Source: an uncultured Treponema sp. (GTDB lineage: Bacteria; Spirochaetota; Spirochaetia; Treponematales; Treponemataceae). From it: 64,000 bases of DNA. Position 1 is the stretch's first letter. Each line of letters starts with the position of its first letter. Below, piece by piece: positions 24,803 through 34,233 of the stretch. The position numbers were made by a program, and so were the translations under genes. The DNA lies in assembly GCA_900319625.1 (NCBI GenBank), contig ONPD01000006.1:1-64000 (forward strand). The letters are read 5' to 3'. The notes under the pieces were generated by a model. That model was not told where the DNA came from, did no database searches, and worked only from the letters and a program-made list of their open reading frames with translations.

Positions 24803-26785
24803 ATGCTGAAAAAATTGAATGCGGGCCTAATCCTGCTGGCCCTTACCCTGGTTTCCTGCCGGAACCTGACCGATGACGATACCTATTCGTCTGAAGCAAA
24901 AAAAGTGCAGGAAGAAGTTACTGCTGAGACTCTGACTCTTAGAAAGACAGATTTGTATTATATGAAAGATGATACTCTTAAATGTTACACAGGCGATGAT
25001 GCATGTAATTTGTATTTTGCCCAGGAAGGAGACATTCCTTATGTTGAAATTGCAGAGTTCATCAAATACTATTGTGGTGCAGCCTTTCTTGTCACACATG
25101 AAGGAAGCGTCTATAAAGTAGCAAGATCATGGAATTCAGATTACTATTTTACTATTGATTTTTCAGACGGAAAAGTAACATATTCCGACCTGGATTATTA
25201 TGCCTTGCCTGAAAAAGCAGTTTCCTGCAATGATATTATTACAAATTATTCGAGCTTCGAACGTAAGACACTTGTGGAAATTAGAGGTTCTAATGTTTCT
25301 TACAGCGTAAACTTGAAGGACTATAATATACCTCTAAAATATGAAAATAATCTGGGTTTTATTCCTGTAAATACACTCTTACTTTTATTATGCGACTACA
25401 GAACATTTTTATACAACGGAAAAGATGCTTTTGTGGATAACGATAAAAATTACAAAACCACCGAATACAGTGCGAAAATTTCCAATCCAAAAGAAACTAC
25501 ATCAAAAGAATTTGCAGAATACTCTTACAACAATCTATGTTTGATGCTGGATATGAATTACGGAAGAAAGGAGTATCTTGGAGTTACTAAGTTCGACACA
25601 TGGATTTCCGCTGCAGGTCTAAAATCTGAACTTAGTTCTACAAATGTAGATACTGCAGAGAAGGCTCTTGCAAAGCTTCTTTTACAGAATATAGCAGACG
25701 TACATACTTATTATCAGCACTGGACACCATTTAAAGGGTTAAATCCGAATGCAGAACCATTAAGAAACATTCCTGCAAACTGTTTGTATTTTACACCTCC
25801 AAATATTGTTGAAAATCCAACGGCTGCAAGAAGGAGTGAGAATTTTTCAATACTATGGTATAAGCGAATGGCTAGTAAAGATTCAGCATGGTATGGAAAT
25901 GAGAATAATGGAATAATGAATATCTTCATTCCTAAAAAAGAATCGGGCATAAGTGCAACAGCAAATACAATATTCCTCTGTTTCGATAATTTTTACTCTA
26001 CGGAGCGTTATGAGCAGGACTATAAGGACACATGGAAATTTGATGCTATAGGCGGCAAAGGTAAAAATGATGATGTATACTTTTATAGCTCTAACGAATC
26101 AGGTGGAAATTTAGTATATGATGAATCAATAACAGATATCGATGCATTTGTCGCAGAAGTAAAAAAAGGAAATTACGGTTACGGCATCCAGTTTAATAAT
26201 AGAATGGATACTATTCTTCTTACCGTAGTTTCAAATTATATCATCAGAAAACTGTACGCAGACGGAAATCGCAAATTAACAAATGTTGTTCTTGATTTAA
26301 GCCTTAATACTGGTGGTGCAAATGATGATGAAGCCTTTATGTCATCATGGTTCCTTGGAAAATCTGTTTGTGGATATGTTAATAAAACTACGGGTTCAAA
26401 ATCTGCTGTGGAGTATCGCTCTGATGTTAATTTTGACGGAAAGTTCGATGCTAATGATACTATTGCAACTATTGAAGGCTTAAAAAGATACTGCATAACT
26501 TCTCTTGTAAGCTTTTCTTGCGGAAACCTCTTCCCGTCTCAAATCTATTTCAGCGACAGCGTAAAAACCTTCGGGCAGAAAAGCGGCGGCGGAACCTGCT
26601 GTGTAGTTGACTATATTACACCTTCAGGAGATTACGTCGTAACATCATCATTCACACAGATGAGCACATTTATAAACGGCAGTTTTGTTGATATAGATGC
26701 AGGAATTGATGTTGATGTTCCTATTGCACAAATGGATTTTAGTGAAGTTTATAATCGCTATGAATTTTGTAAAAAGTTGAATTAA
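24803..26785 (+). CDS. S41-type peptidase lipoprotein with EF-hand-like loop (2)
   Basis: A 660-residue tandem paralogue of the preceding gene, alike over its whole length. It has a lipobox LTLVSC followed by the same RNLTDD start, ADVHTYYQHWTPFKGLNPN, VLDLSLNTGGAND and SLVSFSCGN with candidate nucleophile Ser572. The Ca-type loop at 541-552 (D-x-N-x-DG-x2-D-x2-D) is closer to consensus than in the first copy. It is a surface or periplasmic lipid-anchored protein. Duplication followed by divergence in the middle third (residues ~320-460) suggests different substrates. Ribosome site GGGAGG. The beta-barrel gene follows after 18 bases. Confidence 0.7.
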   Translation: MLKKLNAGLILLALTLVSCRNLTDDDTYSSEAKKVQEEVTAETLTLRKTDLYYMKDDTLKCYTGDDACNLYFAQEGDIPYVEIAEFIKYYCGAAFLVTHEGSVYKVARSWNSDYYFTIDFSDGKVTYSDLDYYALPEKAVSCNDIITNYSSFERKTLVEIRGSNVSYSVNLKDYNIPLKYENNLGFIPVNTLLLLLCDYRTFLYNGKDAFVDNDKNYKTTEYSAKISNPKETTSKEFAEYSYNNLCLMLDMNYGRKEYLGVTKFDTWISAAGLKSELSSTNVDTAEKALAKLLLQNIADVHTYYQHWTPFKGLNPNAEPLRNIPANCLYFTPPNIVENPTAARRSENFSILWYKRMASKDSAWYGNENNGIMNIFIPKKESGISATANTIFLCFDNFYSTERYEQDYKDTWKFDAIGGKGKNDDVYFYSSNESGGNLVYDESITDIDAFVAEVKKGNYGYGIQFNNRMDTILLTVVSNYIIRKLYADGNRKLTNVVLDLSLNTGGANDDEAFMSSWFLGKSVCGYVNKTTGSKSAVEYRSDVNFDGKFDANDTIATIEGLKRYCITSLVSFSCGNLFPSQIYFSDSVKTFGQKSGGGTCCVVDYITPSGDYVVTSSFTQMSTFINGSFVDIDAGIDVDVPIAQMDFSEVYNRYEFCKKLN

Positions 26786-26803
26786 AAGGCAGGAGACAAA
26801 TCT

Positions 26804-27973
26804 ATGAAAAAAATATACACAATCTTAACAGCATTAACTTTTATGGCCGGGGTCTTTGGTGAAGGCTATTTTCAGAACAGACTGGGTGCCTGCTCTGACG
26901 CAGACGGAACTGAATTCGGCAAGGAATTATTTACAATTAATGAAGACGATAAATCGGAGCTTCATTTTGCAGAATACGCAGAATTTGCCTACAACTGGGA
27001 AAAGGCTGAAATCCTGGGGCTTTTTGCAATCAATAATTCGGCTTATGAAAATCCGAAAAACAACATCAAGGCAGCCGGCTACGGAGTTTTCTACCCTCTT
27101 CCATTCCTTTCGGTAGCGGCAGGTAACGATTTGCGAGACCGCTTCTCTTTCAGCGGAGGTGAACTCTACACAGAAAACGAAGCATTTCTTCTGCAGTCAA
27201 ATCCTTTTGCGGACGGAGCCGGCCTTATCTTCAGCCAGAAATTTGGTGACATTGGCATTTATGCCCTTGCAAACATCGGTGCAGAAAAGGGTGCCATTCT
27301 TAACGCAGGCCTTGCAGTAAGCTATGAAAATGATAACTTAACAGCTGCAATTCAGGCAGTCGGACAGAATATCCTCAACAAGAACGAATACTATCATTAT
27401 GCAGTATTCGGTTACTTAAGTCTTTCGAACTATGATATTTCACTTGGTTACATCAGCAACTACAATGACCAGAATATCAGCAATTTTGATTCAGAAGAGG
27501 TTTCAAAACAGGCTTATCTTCCTTTGCCTTCTACACATGTCGTAAAGCTTTCTGGCCGTTACAAGGCTGATTTGTTTACAGTAGGCGCAGACCTTCTTTT
27601 TGGACTTAATGACGAATACATTCTGAACGAAGAGTCTAAAAAACTCCGTGCAGTCTGGGATTCCTGGGAAAAAGGCGGCTTTAATCCTGTTATTAAGGGC
27701 TGTGGCAGCGAAGACGGTAAACTGGGCAAAAATGATCAGGTTCCATGGATGGTATCTGTAAAAGGCGGATATTATGTAACAGAGGATATTTCACTTTATC
27801 TTAAATACAGCCTTCTGCGTGGAAATGATTTTAATCATCTGATTTATCCTTACGCTGACTGGGCACTTTCAGAAACTTCCTTCTTCCGTCTTGGCGCCAA
27901 GTTCAAGATTGAAGAAAGCAAGTTTTCTGTTTCAATCCCTCTTATGTGGAGATTCCTGATTGATATAAACTAG
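26804..27973 (+). CDS. Beta-barrel-like outer membrane protein
   Basis: Not recognised as a named family. 389 residues with a Sec signal peptide (KKIYTILTALTFMAGVFG). Alternating hydrophobic/polar strands recur through the mature part, as in transmembrane barrels (KGGYYVTEDISLYLKYSLL; SFFRLGAKFKIEESKFSVSIPLMWRF), with an aromatic residue near the C-terminus. It probably sits in the outer membrane. It follows the two lipoproteins in tight spacing (RBS GGAG), so it may be their export or docking partner, or only co-expressed. Confidence 0.65.
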   Translation: MKKIYTILTALTFMAGVFGEGYFQNRLGACSDADGTEFGKELFTINEDDKSELHFAEYAEFAYNWEKAEILGLFAINNSAYENPKNNIKAAGYGVFYPLPFLSVAAGNDLRDRFSFSGGELYTENEAFLLQSNPFADGAGLIFSQKFGDIGIYALANIGAEKGAILNAGLAVSYENDNLTAAIQAVGQNILNKNEYYHYAVFGYLSLSNYDISLGYISNYNDQNISNFDSEEVSKQAYLPLPSTHVVKLSGRYKADLFTVGADLLFGLNDEYILNEESKKLRAVWDSWEKGGFNPVIKGCGSEDGKLGKNDQVPWMVSVKGGYYVTEDISLYLKYSLLRGNDFNHLIYPYADWALSETSFFRLGAKFKIEESKFSVSIPLMWRFLIDIN

Positions 27974-27987
27974 AAAATTGATTAAAA

Positions 27988-28068
27988 ATGGATTACAGAA
28001 AAATCATTATTGCGGTAGTAATTGCAATGTTTGTACTACACCTTATTTCGATTATTGCCGCAGGATAG
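27988..28068 (+). CDS. 26-residue single-helix membrane peptide
   Basis: A short open frame, MDYRKIIIAVVIAMFVLHLI followed by SIIAAG. Almost all of it is one hydrophobic helix behind a charged start. It fills the gap between the beta-barrel gene (14 bases upstream) and the stop codon of the convergent regulator gene exactly. The ribosome site is weak. The compact fit and clear TM pattern suggest a real small membrane protein, but there is no homology evidence. Confidence 0.4.
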   Translation: MDYRKIIIAVVIAMFVLHLISIIAAG

Positions 28069-29097
28069 TTATTTCAAAACTTTTCTTTCGATAAAGGCGG
28101 CGGCGTCTTCTGCCCAGCTGAACTGGCTCATAAATTCGCCGGCAAAGATCTTTGCGGCTGAGCTGTCGCCCGAAAGAAAATCATAATAATCACACTTTAT
28201 AATTTCCGGATTGATGCGGAAGTTGTTGTATTCAGTGATAAAGAAATTCTGTATTCCAAGTTCAGCAAAAGTGTGTTTTATATCGGAAATAAGATTTCTG
28301 AGGTTAGCGCCATAGCGGGCAGAATCTGCCTGGTCTCCCCAAAGCAGGCTTATCAGTTCTTTTGTCTGAACAGAGCTCCCGTTTTTATAAATCAGATAGG
28401 CCATAAGCTCCAGTGATTTTGTACGGGAAAATTTTACGACTTTGTTATCAAACAAAAGGGTGAAATTTCCGAAGGTTTTTGCTTCCAGATTAGACTTCTG
28501 CTTTTTAAGAAGGGTGATGTAGCGTTTTTCCGAAGCTCTTTTGTAAAGGACAAGCCCGAACATAACGATAACAACAAGGATTGTATCCATAAGCCCTGTA
28601 ATCTTAAAATTTTTGTAAATGCCCGGAAGCATAGGGGAAATACCGGCAATAAGGGCAATCAGAAAATAACGAGGAGCAATTGAAAAGATGCCGAGCACGA
28701 TAGAAAAAGTCAGAATATAAGTAATAACCCCGTTAAAAGGCTGACCAAGAAAATAAAAATTATAGGAACCGGCACCGATACCCCAGAAAAAGACCATATA
28801 AAAGGGAATATTTTTATAAATATAGGCTTTTTCACGTTCAACGTCCCTGACTTTTACGGAAACTAAACAGGCAAGACCGGTTATTCCTGCAGAAACACCA
28901 TAATAGATGAATTCAACAAGATAATCGTCAAGGCTATTTCTGTGCAATACCATAACAAAGGATAAAGTAAGAATACCAAAAAGAAAAAAAAGAAAACCCA
29001 TGAACTGTGAATGAAGGCGGTTTGTTTCTGCGGCATCTGCCAGATCAAGCGGTGAAATGTAATAACGTCTTCTGATTGCGTTTCTCAATTTTTCCAT
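28069..29097 (-). CDS. Membrane-anchored transcriptional regulator with C-terminal winged helix
   Basis: About 342 residues. The first ~200 contain six or so TM helices (FMGFLFFLFGILTLSFVMVL onward). The C-terminal ~125 residues look like an OmpR/SARP-type winged helix (KTFGNFTLLFDNKVVKFSRTKSLELMAYLIYKNG; ELISLLWGDQADSARYGANLRNLISDIKHTF). This is the reverse order of ToxR/CadC, where the DNA-binding domain is N-terminal. The frame extends to a TTG at 29139, but a TTGAAA-18-TATAAT promoter overlaps that extension, so ATG 29097 is preferred. The target may be the convergent secreted-protein locus; that is inference. Confidence 0.75.
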   Translation of the reverse strand: MEKLRNAIRRRYYISPLDLADAAETNRLHSQFMGFLFFLFGILTLSFVMVLHRNSLDDYLVEFIYYGVSAGITGLACLVSVKVRDVEREKAYIYKNIPFYMVFFWGIGAGSYNFYFLGQPFNGVITYILTFSIVLGIFSIAPRYFLIALIAGISPMLPGIYKNFKITGLMDTILVVIVMFGLVLYKRASEKRYITLLKKQKSNLEAKTFGNFTLLFDNKVVKFSRTKSLELMAYLIYKNGSSVQTKELISLLWGDQADSARYGANLRNLISDIKHTFAELGIQNFFITEYNNFRINPEIIKCDYYDFLSGDSSAAKIFAGEFMSQFSWAEDAAAFIERKVLK

Positions 29098-29109
29098 AAT
29101 TGGAAAATT

Positions 29110-29139
29110 ATTATAACACAACCCTTTGAAAATTTTCAA
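29110..29139 (-). promoter_or_regulatory. Promoter of the membrane regulator
   Basis: Minus strand: TTGAAA (29139-29134), 18-base spacer, TATAAT (29115-29110), then 12 bases to the ATG at 29097. No ribosome site is seen; the predicted leader is about five bases. Confidence 0.6.
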
Positions 29140-29160
29140 ATTCAGCAGGAAGGTTTACCA

Positions 29161-29973
29161 CTATTTTCTGCACAAATCCAGAAGACTTTTTACTTCCTGC
29201 GGGGTAAGGTCGCGGGAATCACCGGGTTTGAGGTCATCCAGGTTCACATTGCCAATGCGCACGCGAACCAGGGATTTTGTTCCGATATTCTGGCTTTCCA
29301 GCATATTTCGGATTTCGCGATTTTTACCTTCAATGAGGACGATTCTGATTTTGCGGGCTTTAAGGACGTCGCAGTGCAGGCATTTGTAAAAAACGTTGTC
29401 TACACGAACTCCGTGCTCAAACATTTTTGCAGTTTCTTCACTAACGTCCTGGCTTGTTTCTACAATATATTCTTTTTCAACCTGACTTGAAGGATGAGAA
29501 AGCTTTGCCGCAAAATCGCCGTCGTTGGTAAATATAATCATTCCCTTGGAATACATATCAAGGCGGCCTACATTGTAAAGGCGCTCTGAGTATTTTTCCT
29601 TGAGGAGGTCTGCGGCTACAGGGCGGCCTTTTTCATCAGAAAGGGAGCAGACAAAGCCGGCAGGCTTATTCAAAATTACGTAGCGCTTTTTTGCTTCCAG
29701 GCTGATTTTTTTGCCGTCTACGCAGATTTCGTCTTTTTCACTTACCTTTGTACCAAGCTCTGTTACGACCTGACCGTTTACGCTTACGCGGCCGTCAAGA
29801 ATTATCTGCTCGCTGGCGCGGCGGCTTGCCACTCCTGAATGGGCAAGAAAAACCTGCAGGCGAACGGGTTCTGCTGCCTGGCCATTTGATAAGCCGCCGT
29901 GCGAATCATCCTTCTGACCATGGGCGGGCTTTTGAGAGTCATTTTTGCGTTTAAGAAAGTCATTAGCGGGCAA
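29161..29973 (-). CDS. rluB: Ribosomal large-subunit pseudouridine synthase RluB family
   Basis: 270 residues. An S4 RNA-binding domain (~33-80, VFLAHSGVASRRASEQIILDG) is followed by an RsuA/RluB-type pseudouridine synthase domain. The catalytic Asp is in VGRLDMYSKGM, and KEYIVE and NREIRNMLES are family blocks. It modifies a uridine in 23S rRNA; RluB and the RluE/F or RsuA subfamilies cannot be split with certainty by eye. The first ~25 residues are low-complexity and charged. It overlaps scpB by 11 bases, a common scpA-scpB-rluB arrangement. Confidence 0.88.
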   Translation of the reverse strand: MPANDFLKRKNDSQKPAHGQKDDSHGGLSNGQAAEPVRLQVFLAHSGVASRRASEQIILDGRVSVNGQVVTELGTKVSEKDEICVDGKKISLEAKKRYVILNKPAGFVCSLSDEKGRPVAADLLKEKYSERLYNVGRLDMYSKGMIIFTNDGDFAAKLSHPSSQVEKEYIVETSQDVSEETAKMFEHGVRVDNVFYKCLHCDVLKARKIRIVLIEGKNREIRNMLESQNIGTKSLVRVRIGNVNLDDLKPGDSRDLTPQEVKSLLDLCRK

Positions 29974-30502
29974 GTTCGAATCTCTCCTGTTCGTCTTCGT
30001 CGAGTTTTGGAAGCTCAGAAATTGAATTGAGGCGGAAAAGCTTCAGGAACTCTTTTGTGGTTCCAAAAAGTGTCGGGCGGCCTGCAACTTCTTTTTTGCC
30101 AACTTCCTTAATAAGATTTTTTTCTACCAGCAGGCGAATCATATTGTCTACGCCCACACCGCGGATCTGTTCGATTTCGGCACGGGTGATTGGCTGAGAA
30201 TAAGCGATGATAGAAAGGGTTTCCATTGCAGATTTCGAAAGTTTTCCGTCTCGCTTTGAGCCGTACTGCTCTTTAAGAACATCCCAGTATTCTTTTTTTG
30301 GTGTGAGGCAGTAACCGCCTGTAATCATAGAAAGTTCAAGTCCGCTTTCTTCGCCGTTCAGGCGTTCTTTTAAGTTTTCAATGCATTTTTCTGTTACTTC
30401 TTCTGAAAGCTGAGCCTTCTGGGCAAGCACTTTGGGTGCTACAGGGTCACTTTCCAAAAATAGTATGGTTTCGATTAGTGCTGTTTCTTTTGTAAATTCC
30501 AT
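29963..30502 (-). CDS. scpB: Segregation and condensation protein B
   Basis: 179 residues forming the two tandem winged-helix domains of ScpB, the SMC-ScpAB condensin subunit. Diagnostic blocks are ETILFLESDPV, LSKSAMETLSIIAYSQPITRAEIEQIRGV and GRPTLFGTTKEFLKLF. It lies between scpA (31 bases upstream) and rluB (overlap). ScpB bridges ScpA on the SMC heads during chromosome compaction. Confidence 0.94.
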   Translation of the reverse strand: MEFTKETALIETILFLESDPVAPKVLAQKAQLSEEVTEKCIENLKERLNGEESGLELSMITGGYCLTPKKEYWDVLKEQYGSKRDGKLSKSAMETLSIIAYSQPITRAEIEQIRGVGVDNMIRLLVEKNLIKEVGKKEVAGRPTLFGTTKEFLKLFRLNSISELPKLDEDEQERFELAR

Positions 30503-30533
30503 TTATATCTCTCAATCAGAGCCGTTTTCCCGG

Positions 30534-31343
30534 CTAATTAGTTGTAAGTTCATCTTCAGTTGGTACGTAGCCGGCGTTGTCTTCGCGGGCGCATATTTTT
30601 ATATCACCAAAATGGCGGTTTTGGAAGATGGTAATCATCTTAAATTTTACGGCTTCAAGAATTGCCATAAAGGCACAGATTACGTCCATAGGATTTCCCG
30701 GACGTGTAATCAGATCTGTAAAAAGACATTCTTTTTTGTCTTCCAAAAGCTCGTTCATCAGGGTAATTTTTTCGTTTACCGAAATTTCCTCATACATATT
30801 GAGGATTTTTTCGTTGGAATACTGGCGCATTACCGATTTGAACATGGATTGGAGCTTCTGCAGCAGTTCCCAGGTATCTACCTCTTCCCACATTCCGTCA
30901 GTATCATCAAAAGGAAGGACGCGCTGAATCTTTTTGCGCTCAAAATTCCATTCAGAATCATCTTCCTGCTCTTCCATAAGGGAGGTGAGCTTTTTGAATT
31001 TCTGGTATTCAATCAGTTTTTCTACAAGTTCTGCGCGAGGATCTTCTTCATCTTCGTCGTCATAGGCAACTTCAACAGGAAGAAGCATTCGGCTTTTCAT
31101 GTAGATTAATTTTGCGGCCCAGCTGTAGAACTCGGAAAGGTCACCAAGATCAGTCTGAACGGCGTAATCAAGATATTCAAGGTACTGGTCGGTAATCTGA
31201 GCAATCGGAATATCGTAAATGTTTACCTTACTTTCGCGGATAAGAGCCCACAAAAGGTCGAGAGGACCTTCAAACTCCCCTGCCCTATACTCACGTTTTT
31301 CCTTTACCGCTACTGCAACATTAGAATTCTGATTTGCTTCCAT
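30534..31343 (-). CDS. scpA: Segregation and condensation protein A
   Basis: The kleisin subunit of the SMC-ScpAB complex. EFEGPLDLLWALIRESKVNIYDIPIAQITDQYL is the classic ScpA N-terminal block; the C-terminal winged helix is near FMAILEAVKFKMITIFQNRHFGDI. I start it at the ATG at 31343 (MEANQNS), about 269 residues. The frame continues to 31436, but that part lies inside folK and has no family likeness. It overlaps the 3' end of folK by 23 bases. Confidence 0.93.
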   Translation of the reverse strand: MEANQNSNVAVAVKEKREYRAGEFEGPLDLLWALIRESKVNIYDIPIAQITDQYLEYLDYAVQTDLGDLSEFYSWAAKLIYMKSRMLLPVEVAYDDEDEEDPRAELVEKLIEYQKFKKLTSLMEEQEDDSEWNFERKKIQRVLPFDDTDGMWEEVDTWELLQKLQSMFKSVMRQYSNEKILNMYEEISVNEKITLMNELLEDKKECLFTDLITRPGNPMDVICAFMAILEAVKFKMITIFQNRHFGDIKICAREDNAGYVPTEDELTTN

Positions 31344-31878
31344 TCCGCACCGCCTGATTTTCCAATAAAAGGTCAAGCTTCCCCAGTTTTTCAATATCAG
31401 AAAGATCAAGGGAAGAAAGAGATGATTTGAATTCATCCCTTATTGATTTATCGGAATATTCGTCCAAAATCTCAAGAGCCGGAACGAGCACAAATGCACG
31501 TTCTTTTACGCGCGGATGCGGAATTTCAAGATCCGGACTATTTATTTTTTCATCGCCAAAAAGTTCGATGTCTATATCAAGCGGGCGGGGACCAAAGCGG
31601 ATTTCTTTTGAACGGTCGCGTCCAAATTCCGCTTCGATTTTCTGTGTTATCTGTAAAAGCCCCTGGGGCGTCATTTCGTCTGCCACAAAGCCCAGAGCAG
31701 TCATATTATAAAAATCATCCTGATTTTCAACATACATAGCCCGGGTTCTGTAGACAGAAGAAATTTTTGCCTTTACAAGGACACGGTTCAATTCCTCCAC
31801 CGCCCCGGCAAGAAGCTGGAGAGGAGCTTTGTTTGAGAAAGATTTATTTGAACCAAGTCCCAGTAAAACGCGTTTCAA
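31321..31878 (-). CDS. folK: 2-amino-4-hydroxy-6-hydroxymethyldihydropteridine pyrophosphokinase
   Basis: A folate-synthesis enzyme that transfers pyrophosphate from ATP to hydroxymethyl-dihydropterin. Family motifs are LLGLGSNKS at the N-terminus, EAEFGRDRS and FGPRPLDIDIELFG (the DIDI metal-binding Asp pair), then IPHPRVKERAFVLVPA. 185 residues is slightly long because of a C-terminal tail. It sits between recA (adjacent, its start directly after the recA stop) and scpA (overlap). There are no other folate genes nearby. Confidence 0.94.
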   Translation of the reverse strand: MKRVLLGLGSNKSFSNKAPLQLLAGAVEELNRVLVKAKISSVYRTRAMYVENQDDFYNMTALGFVADEMTPQGLLQITQKIEAEFGRDRSKEIRFGPRPLDIDIELFGDEKINSPDLEIPHPRVKERAFVLVPALEILDEYSDKSIRDEFKSSLSSLDLSDIEKLGKLDLLLENQAVRNGSKSEF

Positions 31879-33021
31879 TTAGAATAATCCTTCCTGTGCT
31901 GAAGGTGCTGCTTCATCAGCAGCCTCTGCCTTCTTTGCAGTCTTTTTAGATTTTGCAGCAGTATCTACCGGAGTGCCATCCTTAGTTTTAAGAACCTGTC
32001 CCGGGAAAACTTCTGCACGGATTTTTTCTTCAATCTGAGAGGCAATTTCAGGATGAGATTCGATAAAGGCAACGGAATTTTCCTTACCCTGACCGATTTT
32101 ATCTTCACCCATTGTGTACCAGGCACCGCGCTTATCAACGATTCCGTGTTTAACGGCAGAATCAAGAAGCGATGCAGTTGCGTTAATACCCTTTCCGAAG
32201 TAAATGTCAAGTTCGCACTTTCTGAAAGGAGGCGCAACCTTATTCTTAACAACCTTTACGCGTACGCGGTTTCCGATTGCATCATCATCACCTTTTCCGT
32301 CAATTGTTTCGATACGGCGGATTTCAAGACGAACAGAAGAATAGAACTTGAGCGCCTGTCCACCGGTTGTAGTTTCAGGGTTACCGAACATAACGCCAAT
32401 CTTCATACGAATCTGGTTGATAAAGATTACGATACAGTTTGATTTTCCTATGATTGCTGTAAGCTTACGCAGAGCCTGACTCATAAGGCGGGCCTGCATA
32501 CCCATAACAGAATCACCCATTTCACCTTCAATTTCCTTTTCCGGTGTAAGGGCTGCAACAGAGTCAACTACGATTACGTCAACTGCGCCAGAACGAACAA
32601 GATTTTCTGTAATTTCAAGAGCCTGCTCACCTGTATCTGGTTGGCTTACCCAGAGTTCATCAATGTTTACGCCAAGATTTTTTGCATAAACAGGGTCAAG
32701 GGCATGTTCTGCATCAACAAAGGCTGCAACACCACCAAGCTTCTGAGCTTCTGCAATTGCGTGCAGGGCAAGAGTTGTTTTTCCTGAGCTTTCAGGACCA
32801 TACATTTCAATAATTCGTCCGCGGGGGTAACCACCGATTCCCAAAGCCTCATCAAGAAGAATGGAACCGGACGGAACAACATCAATACCGGAAACATTAG
32901 CCTTGTCGCCAAGTTTCATGATTGCACCCTGTCCGAACTGTTTTTCAATCTGAAGACGAGCCGCCTCCAGAGCCTTCATTTTCTCCGCATTATCCATCGG
33001 AGCATTTGTATTTACTGACAT
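31879..33021 (-). CDS. recA: Recombinase RecA
   Basis: A DNA strand-exchange and SOS coprotease of 380 residues. It has Walker [10 protein letters not shown] (~70), the MAW-like region, Walker [11 protein letters not shown], and loop L2 region [28 protein letters not shown]-terminal Lys/Ala/Glu-rich tail follows. The AGGAAGGTGG ribosome site precedes the ATG. No LexA-type operator is obvious upstream. Its downstream partner folK starts immediately after. Confidence 0.98.
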   Translation of the reverse strand: MSVNTNAPMDNAEKMKALEAARLQIEKQFGQGAIMKLGDKANVSGIDVVPSGSILLDEALGIGGYPRGRIIEMYGPESSGKTTLALHAIAEAQKLGGVAAFVDAEHALDPVYAKNLGVNIDELWVSQPDTGEQALEITENLVRSGAVDVIVVDSVAALTPEKEIEGEMGDSVMGMQARLMSQALRKLTAIIGKSNCIVIFINQIRMKIGVMFGNPETTTGGQALKFYSSVRLEIRRIETIDGKGDDDAIGNRVRVKVVKNKVAPPFRKCELDIYFGKGINATASLLDSAVKHGIVDKRGAWYTMGEDKIGQGKENSVAFIESHPEIASQIEEKIRAEVFPGQVLKTKDGTPVDTAAKSKKTAKKAEAADEAAPSAQEGLF

Positions 33022-33112
33022 TCAGCCACCTTCCTCCCACTGTTAATATGGCTTTTTTTTATCAATTTTGACAAAAATTTTGCGAATTTCACGAAAAAAT
33101 TATCAGATTTTT

Positions 33113-34204
33113 TTATTTATGTATACTCTGGTAAACCGAACGGCCTTTTATAAGGACTTTTCCCTTTTCAACTTCAAGCTGGCCAAGAATTTTTACGTAT
33201 TTTTTATCATCGATTGCAGGGGCCGCCTCAAAAACAAGGCCGGCAGTTCCTTCATAATGAAGCAGTTCTTCATCACCTACAATAAAATCACAGGTATAAG
33301 AGCCGTCCTCCAGAATATTTACGTTGGAAACTTTTCCGCCCCAGGCAACCCAGCAGTCATCATACAAAAGAGGTTCGTTGTTTACCGAAGCATAATCCGG
33401 AATATCTTTTATTGTGTCAAAATCCGGGATTTCGTAGTAAGTTGTAAGGACATGAGCCTTCTGCTTAATGCTGTCGGCAGCGTTGGAATTTGTAAGGCGG
33501 TTTACCTCAACCTGAGAGGCATTGTCCCTGTGCTCCTGAAAATACTGCATTGCCAGGGCATAGTGCTTTGTAATTTCCTTATCAGAAAGAATGTACTGAT
33601 AAACCTGCGAAGTCATATCAGCTTCCTTTGCCGATTTTTTTTCTTCATCAGAAAGCTCGAGGGCGCCTAAATCTGCACGGGAAGGCAGGTAAGGCTTTTT
33701 GACAGGAAAAAGGGCAAAGAAAACAAGAACACCCAATACGCAGGCTGCCAGAGGAAGGACTATTCCCCAGATACGGTCGGTATTTACCCCAAGAGGCGGA
33801 TAAAACTGTTCTATGCGGCCGGTATCTACCCAGCGGCAGATGGTGTCGTAATCTCCGTGCTGGCGGACAAACTCAATTGCGGCGTCGGCTACTTTATTCT
33901 GAGGATCGTTTTCCTTAATTTCAAGATAGTACTGAAGGGCCCGGTCAGTTTCTCCCCGGCGTAAAAAAATTGCGGCCTGGCCTAAAAGAAGATTTGAATC
34001 TGTAAGCTTTATGCGTCTTGCCTTCTGGAAATAAGAAGAAGCCGCCCCGATATCTCCGATATAAAGGCAGGCAGTTCCAAGTTCTACGTAATAATCAAAA
34101 TGTTCTTCGTAAGTTTCAGCCTTATCTTCCAGAAGCTTGATAGCCGTCGAAAACTGGCGGCGGCACATATATTTCCAGGCGATAGTAAGAGTATCCTGAC
34201 GCAT
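33113..34204 (-). CDS. TPR protein with single membrane helix
   Basis: 363 residues. Residues ~1-140 are TPR-like helices (AIKLLEDKAETYEEHFDYYVELGTACLYIGDIGAASSYFQKA; ALQYYLEIKENDP). One TM helix lies at ~155-178 (IVLPLAACVLGVLVFFALF). Residues ~190-363 form a C-terminal domain with several beta strands (YTCDFIVGDEELLHYEGTAGLVFEA). Because the N-terminus has no signal peptide, the TPRs should be cytoplasmic and the C-terminal domain periplasmic. Function unknown. TATAAT lies seven bases before the ATG. Confidence 0.7.
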   Translation of the reverse strand: MRQDTLTIAWKYMCRRQFSTAIKLLEDKAETYEEHFDYYVELGTACLYIGDIGAASSYFQKARRIKLTDSNLLLGQAAIFLRRGETDRALQYYLEIKENDPQNKVADAAIEFVRQHGDYDTICRWVDTGRIEQFYPPLGVNTDRIWGIVLPLAACVLGVLVFFALFPVKKPYLPSRADLGALELSDEEKKSAKEADMTSQVYQYILSDKEITKHYALAMQYFQEHRDNASQVEVNRLTNSNAADSIKQKAHVLTTYYEIPDFDTIKDIPDYASVNNEPLLYDDCWVAWGGKVSNVNILEDGSYTCDFIVGDEELLHYEGTAGLVFEAAPAIDDKKYVKILGQLEVEKGKVLIKGRSVYQSIHK

Positions 34205-34233
34205 AATAGATATTATAATTATATATTAAAAAA

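Noticed and set aside
22765..26785. Dockerin-containing cellulosome proteins
   Set aside because: Only one calcium-type loop is present per protein, not the paired dockerin repeats, and there is no cohesin or glycoside hydrolase.
30432..31109. Plus-strand frame of 225 codons across scpA/scpB
   Set aside because: Antisense shadow of two well-supported genes.
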